A DNA stretch of 7,108 nt from Vulcanimicrobiota bacterium. Lineage in GTDB: Bacteria > Vulcanimicrobiota > Vulcanimicrobiia > Vulcanimicrobiales > Vulcanimicrobiaceae. The translations under genes were made by a program, and so were the position numbers. Shown here piece by piece: positions 1-5,662 of the stretch. Below the pieces are notes generated by a model, which did no database searches, had not been told where the DNA came from, and saw only the letters and a program-made list of their open reading frames with translations. Each line of letters opens with the position of its first letter. Positions within the stretch are counted from its first letter, which is position 1. The stretch lies in the NCBI GenBank assembly GCA_003133185.1, contig PKWF01000162.1, positions 3,557-10,664 on the forward strand, given 5' to 3'.

Positions 1-812
1 GCGGTGTAGAGAAAGAACGTGTAGATATTGGCGGCGCTGAAATCTCGCGAAGCGAAGAGCTCGCAACGCACCATTGGGTCGCGCGTGCGCCGCTCGAAAA
101 GAACGAAGGCGCAGAGCACCGCGATTCCAACGATCGTGGTGCCGAGCGCTTCGGCCGTGATGCGTCCGGAGTTCATCGCGATGAGTCCGTAGACCAGCAA
201 ACCGAGTCCGAACGTCGCCAGCGTCGCGCCGACGACGTCGATCCGCCGATCGGCCGACTCGTCGCGGCTCTCCGGAACTCCGTGGAGTACGGCGAGTACT
301 ACGATCGCAATCGGGATGTTGATCATGAAAACGTAGCGCCACGAAAACTCCTGCGTGAGCCAGCCGCCGATGACCGGCCCGGCGGCCGACGTCAAGGCCG
401 AGAAACCCGACCACAGACCAATCGCGCGCCCTCGCTGCTCCCCCGAGTAGGCGGCGCTAATCAACGACAGGCTGCCGGGCGTCAGCAGTGCTCCGCCGAT
501 CCCTTGGATGCAGCGCGCCGCGATGAGCATCTCGATACTGCCGGCGAGCGCGCACGCGATGGAAGCCGCCGCGAAGAGGACGACGCCGCATGCGAAGACC
601 TTGCGGCGGCCGTAGAGGTCCCCCAGCGCTCCGCCCAGCAGAATCAGCGCCGAGAGGAAGAGCGCGTAACCTTCGATTACCCACTGCGTCTGCCCGCTTG
701 TGGCGTGAAGCTCGCGCTGAAGCACCGGCAGCGACACGTTGACCGCCGTGCTGTCGATGAAGGACATCGCCGACCCGAGAATCGCCGCGGTAAGAACCCA
801 GGGCAGCTTCAT
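1..812 (-). CDS. MFS efflux permease, DHA2 (EmrB/QacA-like) family, partial (C-terminus missing)
   Basis: Inner-membrane proton-driven exporter of the major facilitator superfamily, probably of drugs or other small toxic compounds; the substrate cannot be read from the sequence. The 270 visible residues show the family motifs in order: an acidic TM1 motif (FIDSTAVNVSLPV, residues 18-30), motif A in the TM2-TM3 loop (GGALGDLYGRRKVF, 60-73), RCIQGIGGALLTPG (100-113) in TM4, motif C in TM5 (GPVIGGWL, 145-152) and SWRYVFMINIP (158-168) before TM6. About eight hydrophobic segments are visible; DHA2 members have 14, so roughly the second half lies beyond base 1. The ATG at 812-810 is preceded by GAAGAAGGG six bases upstream, and an in-frame TGA lies about 30 bases upstream. 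The gene is divergent from the proline-dehydrogenase-like gene. The family call is firm; drug specificity is unknown. Confidence 0.93.
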   Translation of the reverse strand, partial: MKLPWVLTAAILGSAMSFIDSTAVNVSLPVLQRELHATSGQTQWVIEGYALFLSALILLGGALGDLYGRRKVFACGVVLFAAASIACALAGSIEMLIAARCIQGIGGALLTPGSLSLISAAYSGEQRGRAIGLWSGFSALTSAAGPVIGGWLTQEFSWRYVFMINIPIAIVVLAVLHGVPESRDESADRRIDVVGATLATFGLGLLVYGLIAMNSGRITAEALGTTIVGIAVLCAFVLFERRTRDPMVRCELFASRDFSAANIYTFFLYT

Positions 813-818
813 CAGGCG

Positions 819-827
819 CCCTTCTTC
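819..827 (-). promoter_or_regulatory. Ribosome binding site of the MFS gene
   Basis: GAAGAAGGG on the minus strand, six bases before the ATG at 812. It supports this start over an in-frame TTG seven codons upstream. Confidence 0.6.
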
Positions 828-832
828 GTCCA

Positions 833-882
833 ACCGGTGTCATCCTGAACGCACCGGTGTCATCCCGAGCGCAGTCGAAGGG
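833..882. repeat. Dispersed-type intergenic repeat with two direct copies of a 19-base unit
   Basis: Bases 833-851 and 853-871 both read ACCGGTGTCATCC(T/C)GA(A/G)CG, 17 of 19 identical and 20 bases apart. The second copy continues as CAGTCGAAGGG (872-882). The combined pattern GTCATCC-GAGCGCAGTCGAAGG matches, from memory, an abundant dispersed repeat of many soil and aquatic bacterial genomes, whose reverse translation gives the familiar spurious peptide FDCARDD. It sits between the divergent MFS and flavoenzyme genes and supplies part of the 5' leader of the latter, including its probable Shine-Dalgarno sequence. No other copy was seen in the window. Confidence 0.65.
877..882 (+). promoter_or_regulatory. 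Ribosome binding site for the GTG start at 890
   Basis: GAAGGG lies seven bases upstream of the GTG at 890. It favours that start over the GTG at 857, which lies within the repeat and has no comparable motif. The motif itself is the end of the dispersed-type repeat. Confidence 0.5.
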
Positions 883-889
883 TCCCGAG

Positions 890-1825
890 GTGAGCGAACT
901 CCTGGATCGGCCCCTGCGAACGGCAATCTTGGCGGCCGCCGACAATCCGATCGTGCGCCGCGGCGTGACCCGCTATGGCATGCGTTTAGGCGCGCGCCGT
1001 TTCGTCGCCGGCGAGAGCATCGCGGATTTCTTGCCGGTCGCGCGCGAGGCGAACCGGCGGGGTTTCTCGGTCGCGGCGACGCTGCTTGGCGAGAGCATCC
1101 GCGATGCCGCGCAAGCGCGCGGCGTGACCGACGAGTACTGCCGGCTTTTAGAGGCCCTTGCGCAGGAAGAGCTCGACGCCAACGTCGCTTTTAAGCTAAC
1201 GCACGTCGGCCTCGATATCGGTCCGGATCTCGCGCTCGAAAATGCATCGCGCATCGCCGCGCAGGCGCAAACGACAAACAACACCGTGCGGCTCGACATG
1301 GAACAATCGAGTTATATCGATGCGACCTTGCGGATTTATCGCGCTCTCCAGGAGCGCTACGGCTGCGCCGGCTTCGTCCTGCAATCGTATCTCTATCGCA
1401 GCGAGTCGGATCTGCGCGCGATGCTTCCCTCCGCGCCGAACGTCCGCATCGTCAAAGGCGCCTATCTGGAACCGGCCTCGCTCGCCTTCCCTCACAAGCG
1501 TGACGTTGACGAAAACTACGTCAAGCTCGCGGAGCTCGCGCTTTCACACGAGGGCTATACGGCCATCGCGACGCACGATGCAGCGATCGTGTCTCGCATC
1601 GAAGAGTTCGCTGCGGCCTGCGGCCTGCCCAAACGCGGCCGCTTCGAGTTTCAAACCCTCTACGGCATCGCCGAGCCGCTTGCGCGTGGCCTGGTCGAGC
1701 GCGGATATCGCGTGCGACTCTCGGTGCCGTACGGCGCGTTTTGGTTTCCGTATTTGATGCGCCGCTTGGCCGAGCGCCCCGCAAACGTCGGATTTTTTCT
1801 GAAGAACGCCTTCGCGCCGCGATGA
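890..1825 (+). CDS. Proline dehydrogenase family FAD enzyme, possibly hydroxyproline dehydrogenase-like
   Basis: Monofunctional PRODH-type TIM-barrel flavoenzyme of 311 residues, the usual size for Thermus/Bacillus enzymes (about 300). The family oxidises L-proline to pyrroline-5-carboxylate and passes electrons to the membrane quinone pool. Recognisable motifs (numbered from the GTG at 890): FKLTHVGLD with Lys102; RLDMEQSSYIDATL with Asp136; VLQSYLYRSESDL with Tyr167; RIVKGAYLEP (186-195); FEFQTLYGI (252-260); and the signature YLMRRLAERP with Arg291, Arg292 and Glu295, equivalent to PutA Arg555, Arg556 and Glu559. The substrate-shaping Tyr (PutA Tyr540, normally in a (Y)VP(Y/F)G context) is Ser278 here, in RLSVPYG; Ser at this place is known from hydroxyproline dehydrogenases. 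There is no fused P5C dehydrogenase domain. The GTG at 890 was chosen because GAAGGG precedes it; the upstream GTG at 857 would only translate the repeat. The stop overlaps the next gene as ATGA. The family is certain; proline versus hydroxyproline is open. Confidence 0.93.
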   Translation: MSELLDRPLRTAILAAADNPIVRRGVTRYGMRLGARRFVAGESIADFLPVAREANRRGFSVAATLLGESIRDAAQARGVTDEYCRLLEALAQEELDANVAFKLTHVGLDIGPDLALENASRIAAQAQTTNNTVRLDMEQSSYIDATLRIYRALQERYGCAGFVLQSYLYRSESDLRAMLPSAPNVRIVKGAYLEPASLAFPHKRDVDENYVKLAELALSHEGYTAIATHDAAIVSRIEEFAAACGLPKRGRFEFQTLYGIAEPLARGLVERGYRVRLSVPYGAFWFPYLMRRLAERPANVGFFLKNAFAPR

Positions 1826-2694
1826 GCGTCATACGCGGAATCTGGGCCGCGGCGCTCACGCCCGTCACCACGGATTTTCAACCTGATGCCGCTAAAGCGA
1901 TCCCGTATTATCGCGAGCTGCTCGAAAGCGGCTGCGACGGAATCAACGTGCTTGGAACGACCGGCGAGGCGATGTCGTTGAGCGTCGAGCAGCGCGTGCG
2001 ATACATGCGATCGCTTGCGTCGAGCGGCCTGCCGATGGCACGAATGATGGCCGGGACCGGCGCTGCAGCGCTCGACGACGCCGTCGAACTGACGCGCACC
2101 GCGCTCGATTGCGGCTTCGCCGCGGCCTTGATCATGCCGCCTTTCTTTTATCGCGAAGCATCCGACGACGGGATTGCCGCTTTCTTCGATACGCTGCTCG
2201 CGCGTGCGAAGCCGGCGCGCAAGAGCCTGCTGCTTTACAACTTCCCTCGGATGAGCGGAGTCGCGCTGCATGCCGATCTCGTCGATCGGCTCGTCGAAGC
2301 CTCGAGCGACCGCATCTTCGGGATGAAGGACAGCTCCAACGACGCGCGCCTACAGGCCGAAATCATTGGACGCCGTCCCGAACTCGCGGTCTTTCCCGGC
2401 TCGGAGAGCGATCTGGCGGAAGCGAAGAGACGCGGCGCCGCCGGATGCATCTCGGGCAGCGTCGCGCTGTGGCCCCAGTTGGCGAAGAACGCCTTCGAAA
2501 GCGGAGGCGAGGCGCAAGCTTCGGAGCTAAATCGCCGCCGGGCAGCCCTCGACGGCGTACCGCTCGTCGGCGCGATCCGCTACCTTGTCGCAGCGTTGCG
2601 CAGCGAGCGCGAATGGGAGCGCTCGATGCCGCCGCAGGAACCGCTCTCGGTCGAGCAACGTGAACGGCTCGATCGCGCGTTAGCCTCGGTCTAG
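1822..2694 (+). CDS. DapA-family class I aldolase (probably a 2-keto acid aldolase, not true DapA)
   Basis: A 290-residue Schiff-base lyase of the dihydrodipicolinate synthase/N-acetylneuraminate lyase superfamily, a cytoplasmic TIM barrel of normal length. Motifs: INVLGTTGEAMSLS (41-54) with the pyruvate-binding Thr46-Thr47; PPFFY (106-110); LLYNFPRMSG with catalytic Tyr139; and FGMKDSS with the Schiff-base Lys169. In E. coli DapA the YNxP motif continues to Arg138, which binds the aspartate-semialdehyde carboxylate. The aligned residue here is Met144, which argues against lysine biosynthesis and for an aldolase or dehydratase acting on another 2-keto acid (4-hydroxy-2-oxoglutarate, KDG and similar). 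The ATG at 1822 overlaps the upstream stop (ATGA) with no clear Shine-Dalgarno sequence, so translation is probably coupled to the flavoenzyme. In-frame ATGs further upstream lie inside the upstream gene and were rejected. The 3' end overlaps the convergent propeller gene by 15 bp. Confidence 0.9.
   Translation: MSVIRGIWAAALTPVTTDFQPDAAKAIPYYRELLESGCDGINVLGTTGEAMSLSVEQRVRYMRSLASSGLPMARMMAGTGAAALDDAVELTRTALDCGFAAALIMPPFFYREASDDGIAAFFDTLLARAKPARKSLLLYNFPRMSGVALHADLVDRLVEASSDRIFGMKDSSNDARLQAEIIGRRPELAVFPGSESDLAEAKRRGAAGCISGSVALWPQLAKNAFESGGEAQASELNRRRAALDGVPLVGAIRYLVAALRSEREWERSMPPQEPLSVEQRERLDRALASV
2680..2694. other. Tail-to-tail overlap of convergent genes
   Basis: The last 15 bases of the aldolase gene (stop TAG 2692-2694) are also the end of the minus-strand propeller gene (stop at 2682-2680). 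This leaves no room for an intergenic terminator, and none with a U-tract is visible nearby. A weak inverted repeat, CGCGT 2676-2680 with ACGCG 2696-2700, has a loop of about 15 bases and no U-run. Transcripts from both sides probably run into each other. Confidence 0.85.
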
Positions 2695-4176
2695 GACGCG
2701 GGGACGATCGTTTCTCAATGAGTACGCGGTAAGGTTACCGCTTTCGTCCGAGCAGTAGACCCAACCGTTGGCCACGATCGGGCTCTGCCAGTGAATCCTC
2801 CCGATCGTGCCGCCGGCGCCGCGGTGGGCGCTGCTCCAAAGCTCGCTCCCGCTAAGTGCGTTGAGCGCGACGATCGCGCCGTCAAACGCAACGAAGACGA
2901 TGCCGTTAGCGACGACCGGCGACGAACCCTCACCGTAACTGCTCCCCGGACTCGACTGCCAGATTCCGGCGAGTTCGCTAACGCCGGACTTGTTCGTCTT
3001 GAGCCGATACGCCGTCACTTCGCTGCTAAATCCCAAGAATATCCAGGCGTTGTCCGATGCGTCGGTCCAGACCGCGGGAGCCGAGAAGAGGCCGCCGGGC
3101 AGATCGACGAGCTGCAGTTCACCTCCGACGCCGGGCAGCGCGGCGCGATTGAGCAGCTTGAGTATTGCGTCCTTGCCGCCTTCTACGATCATGTACGGCG
3201 TCTGGCTCCTCGCTTGATCCGGCAAAATCCCCGGCGACGAGCTTCCCAAGTCGGTGTCGCCTTCCTGAAGCTGCTTATAATTGGTAGGCGTGTAACTCCC
3301 GAGCAAGCTTGAAAGGTCGGCACCGAGCGACAAGAGCGTGTCGCCGTAGTTATCGCCGCCGTGGGCTGCATCGAACTGGCCGTTTCCGGTGGCGGCGTAG
3401 ATGCGCCCGTTCATCGACGAATCCGGGTCCACGACCGCGCCCCCGCGCCCCCAAATTCCCGATCGCTGCTGCGAGCACGTATGCGCTCTGACGAGTTTGC
3501 GATACTCGCTGCAAAGGGAGTTGAAGATGGTCGTCTTTCCGCTGCTCAGCTCGACGGCCACGACGTGGCCGTCGTAGGGGGGTGCGTCGCCGTTATAGCC
3601 TGACGTGACTGCATAGAGGTATCCGTTGGCGACGTTGAGCGGCGAGGCGTCCTTCTCTGTTAAGGGCAAGAGCGTGATGCGCACGGGAAATCCCGGCGCG
3701 TGTTGCTCGCGGCCCGTCGCCGCGGAGAGCTTATGCACCATGCCGTCGATGCCGGGGACGTAGATGCTGGTTCCCGACGGGTCGGCGGCTGGTGTGGAAT
3801 CGGTGACGGTCGAACCGTGCGTTTTAAAACGCCAGACGATCTTGCCGGTGGTCGCTTCGATGCCGAGCGTTTCGCCGTCGATCCTCGTCTGAAAGAGCAT
3901 CGGCATGTCGGCGCGTCCGATCCGAACGTGTTCGAGCAGAATGGGCGTCGAATCCGCGACGGTGCCGAGCGAAACTTGCCACTGTTTGTGCAGGCGATGG
4001 ACGTTGCCGACGGTCAACGTGCGCTCGTCCGAGTTGAACCCGCTGCGCGCCGTATCGAACCCGAAGAGCGGCCAATTCGTCGCGAAGGCGGGATGAAGTG
4101 CCGCAGCGAGCAGCCCGGTCAAGAGGGCCGCCGTCGAAAATGCTCTGCTCGTGGGCGGATAACCTGAGTGTCGCAT
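2680..4176 (-). CDS. Secreted PQQ-like beta-propeller repeat protein, downstream tandem copy
   Basis: A 498-residue exported protein built of PQQ-like/BamB-like blades. The N-terminus is a Sec signal peptide (hydrophobic core about residues 14-28, AFA cleavage near residue 32). Blade-type motifs recur: LGIEATTGKIVWRF, YVPGIDGMVHKLSAATGRE, GYLYAVTSGY, GRIYAATGNGQFD, IVFVAFDGAIVALNALSG and VYCSDESGNLTAYSLR. A Cys pair spaced C-x11-C (LCSEYRKLVRAHTC) precedes SGIWGRGGAVVDPD and could form a disulfide outside the cytoplasm. The features of quinoprotein dehydrogenases that I would look for (vicinal Cys-Cys, full-length W-motif propeller) were not seen, so binding or scaffolding is as likely as catalysis. 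It starts 5 bp after the upstream paralogue, with its Shine-Dalgarno inside that gene. Relative to the paralogue it has ten extra C-terminal residues (NDRPRVLDRG) because the stop is lost. The role is unknown. Confidence 0.88.
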   Translation of the reverse strand: MRHSGYPPTSRAFSTAALLTGLLAAALHPAFATNWPLFGFDTARSGFNSDERTLTVGNVHRLHKQWQVSLGTVADSTPILLEHVRIGRADMPMLFQTRIDGETLGIEATTGKIVWRFKTHGSTVTDSTPAADPSGTSIYVPGIDGMVHKLSAATGREQHAPGFPVRITLLPLTEKDASPLNVANGYLYAVTSGYNGDAPPYDGHVVAVELSSGKTTIFNSLCSEYRKLVRAHTCSQQRSGIWGRGGAVVDPDSSMNGRIYAATGNGQFDAAHGGDNYGDTLLSLGADLSSLLGSYTPTNYKQLQEGDTDLGSSSPGILPDQARSQTPYMIVEGGKDAILKLLNRAALPGVGGELQLVDLPGGLFSAPAVWTDASDNAWIFLGFSSEVTAYRLKTNKSGVSELAGIWQSSPGSSYGEGSSPVVANGIVFVAFDGAIVALNALSGSELWSSAHRGAGGTIGRIHWQSPIVANGWVYCSDESGNLTAYSLRNDRPRVLDRG

Positions 4177-5552
4177 CGCCGTTACCTCAGAGAATATGCT
4201 GTGAGATTACCGCTCTCGTCGGAGCAGTAGACGGAGCCGTTGACCACGATCGGGCTTTGCCAGTGAATCGAACCGATGTTGCCGTGGGCACTCGATAGGG
4301 CGCTGCTCCACAGTTCTTTTCCAGTGACCGCGTCGAGCGCGACGAGCGCTTCGTCGAAGGCGACGAACACAATGCCGTTGGCGACGACCGGCGAGGAGCC
4401 CTCACCCGAGCTGCTGCCGGGACTCGCCTGCCAGACACTTGCGAGCTGACTGACACCCGACGAGTTCGTCTGCACTTGGTACGACACGACCTCGTTGCTG
4501 AAGCCCAAGAATATGAAGGTGTTGTTCGAGCCGTTGGTCCAGATGGCCGGAGCGGAGAAGAGGCCGCCGGGCAGGTCAACCTCTTGCAACTCGCCTCCGA
4601 GGCCGGGCAGCGCGGCGCGGTTGAGCAGCCGCAGGATCGCGTCCTTGCCCCCCTGCACGATCATGTAGGGAGTCTGGCTCGATGCTTGGTCGGGCAGAAC
4701 TCCCGGGGACGAGCTTCCGAGATCAGTGTCACCGTTTTCGAGCTGCTGATAATCCGTCGGCGTGTAACTGCCGAGCAGGCTAGAGAGATCTTCGCCGAGC
4801 GACAAAAGCGAGTCGCCGTAGTTATCGCCCCCCGAGCCGGCATCGAACTGGCCGTTTCCGGTAGAGGCGTAGATTCGGCCGTTCATCGACGAATCCGGAT
4901 CCACGACGGCGCCCCCGCGCCCCCAAATTCCCGAGCGCTGCTGCGAGCACGTGTTGGCTTTGACGAGTTTCCGATAGGTGCTGCAAAGCGAGTTGAAAAC
5001 GGTCGTCTTACCGGTGCTCAATTCGACGGCGACGACGTGGCCGTCGTAGGGCGGCGCGTCGCCATAATAACCCGACGTGACCGCATAGAGATAGCCGTTG
5101 GCAACGTTGAGCGGGGATGCGTCCTTCTCGGATAAGGGCAGGCGCGTGATCCGCGCCGGAAATCCAGGCGCGCGCTCCTCGCGGCCCTTTGCCGCGGAAA
5201 CCTTGTGCACCTTACCGTCGATGCCGGGGACGTAGATGCTTTTGCCCGACGGATCCGCAGCCGGCGTCGAATTGGTAACCGTGGACCCGTGCGTTATAAA
5301 CTGCCAAACGATCTTACCGTTTCTCGCGTCGATGCCGAGCGTTACGCCGCTCTTCGTGGTTTGAAAGAGCATCGGCATCTCTACGCGGCCGACCCGGATG
5401 TGATCGAGCAGAATCGGTGTCGAATCCGCGTCGGCGCCGAGCGAGACTTGCCACCGCTCGTGCAAGCGGTGGACGTTTCCGACGGTCAACCTGTGTTCGG
5501 CGGTGTTGAATCCGCTGCGGGCCGGGTCGAACCCGAAGACCGGCCAACTCGT
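2713..5552 (-). repeat. Tandem gene duplication, period 1472 bp
   Basis: The stretches 2713-4080 and 4185-5552 (1368 bp, 456 codons each) align without gaps at a constant offset of 1472 bp. I count about 88 amino-acid differences, or about 81% identity. The signal-peptide regions between the blocks are only weakly alike. The middle third (for example 3405-3490 against 4877-4962) is nearly identical in DNA; the N-terminal part and the last blades are more diverged. Confidence 0.9.
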
Positions 5553-5624
5553 CGCACCGGCGGGCAGAAACGTCGCGGGAAGGAGGCCGGCGACGGCGGC
5601 CAACGTCAAGAGTGATCTGGCCAT
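4182..5624 (-). CDS. Secreted PQQ-like beta-propeller repeat protein, upstream tandem copy
   Basis: A 480-residue paralogue of the next gene in the operon. It opens with a compact signal peptide (MARSLLTLAAVAG, hydrophobic to about residue 23, cleavage at AGA near residue 24) followed by mature SWPVFGFDPARSGFN. The same blade motifs follow: LGIDARNGKIVWQF, YVPGIDGKVHKVSAAKGRE, the C-x11-C pair (LCSTYRKLVKANTC), GIWGRGGAVVDPD, GRIYASTGNGQFD, a GGDNYGDSLLSLGEDLSSLLGSYTPTDY segment whose D-x-Y-G-D part recalls quinoprotein-like folds, IVFVAFDEALVALDAVTG, and a final VYCSDESGNLTAYSLR just before the stop. It is probably periplasmic or extracellular; ligand and activity are unknown. The start at 5624 has only a partial Shine-Dalgarno (GAAG at 5636-5633, eight bases upstream). 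It is the first gene of the minus-strand pair and divergent from the VIT gene across 38 bp. Confidence 0.88.
   Translation of the reverse strand: MARSLLTLAAVAGLLPATFLPAGATSWPVFGFDPARSGFNTAEHRLTVGNVHRLHERWQVSLGADADSTPILLDHIRVGRVEMPMLFQTTKSGVTLGIDARNGKIVWQFITHGSTVTNSTPAADPSGKSIYVPGIDGKVHKVSAAKGREERAPGFPARITRLPLSEKDASPLNVANGYLYAVTSGYYGDAPPYDGHVVAVELSTGKTTVFNSLCSTYRKLVKANTCSQQRSGIWGRGGAVVDPDSSMNGRIYASTGNGQFDAGSGGDNYGDSLLSLGEDLSSLLGSYTPTDYQQLENGDTDLGSSSPGVLPDQASSQTPYMIVQGGKDAILRLLNRAALPGLGGELQEVDLPGGLFSAPAIWTNGSNNTFIFLGFSNEVVSYQVQTNSSGVSQLASVWQASPGSSSGEGSSPVVANGIVFVAFDEALVALDAVTGKELWSSALSSAHGNIGSIHWQSPIVVNGSVYCSDESGNLTAYSLR
4185..4188 (-). promoter_or_regulatory. Ribosome binding site for the downstream propeller, inside the upstream gene
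   Basis: GAGG directly before the upstream stop codon TAA (4184-4182) lies eight bases before the ATG at 4176. The site doubles as the last Leu-Arg codons of the upstream copy, so the two copies are probably co-transcribed and translationally coupled. Confidence 0.55.
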
Positions 5625-5651
5625 GGCGAGGACTTCGGCGAGCAGGCCGTC

Positions 5652-5655
5652 AAGG
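5652..5655 (+). promoter_or_regulatory. Ribosome binding site for the VIT-family gene
   Basis: AAGG seven bases before the ATG at 5663 decides this start. The in-frame ATG at 5612 would add 17 residues that are antisense to the propeller signal peptide. Confidence 0.5.
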
Positions 5656-5662
5656 TCTGCTC

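Noticed and set aside
857..889. GTG at 857 as start of the flavoenzyme
   Set aside because: The first 11 codons would be the dispersed-type repeat. The GTG at 890 has GAAGGG at proper spacing and gives the usual family length.
457..945. Minus-strand 162-codon frame overlapping the MFS gene start
   Set aside because: It lies in a different frame from the clear MFS protein. Its first part is translated repeat (the SGPFDCARDD-type spurious peptide) and the rest is Arg-rich shadow sequence.
1741..1821. ATG at 1741 as start of the aldolase
   Set aside because: It lies inside the flavoenzyme signature region. The extra 27 residues do not resemble the family, whose N-terminus is the IRGIWAAALTPV segment after the ATG at 1822.
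2676..2712. Inverted repeats near the convergent gene ends as a terminator
   Set aside because: The stem is only five bases with a loop of about 15 and no U-run. The nearby ACGATCGT palindrome (2704-2711) belongs to the general CGATCG excess and lies in coding sequence.
4476..5135. Long plus-strand frames antisense to both propeller genes (also 2791-3312)
   Set aside because: They look like high-GC shadow frames: Arg/Gly/Ala-rich, with no recognisable domain. Their mutual similarity follows from the gene duplication.
5648..5653. Minus-strand TTGACG as a -35 box for the propeller operon
   Set aside because: No -10-like hexamer lies 16-18 bases downstream, and that position would fall on the start codon region.
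5612..5662. ATG at 5612 as start of the VIT gene
   Set aside because: The extra residues are antisense to the propeller signal peptide; AAGG precedes the ATG at 5663.
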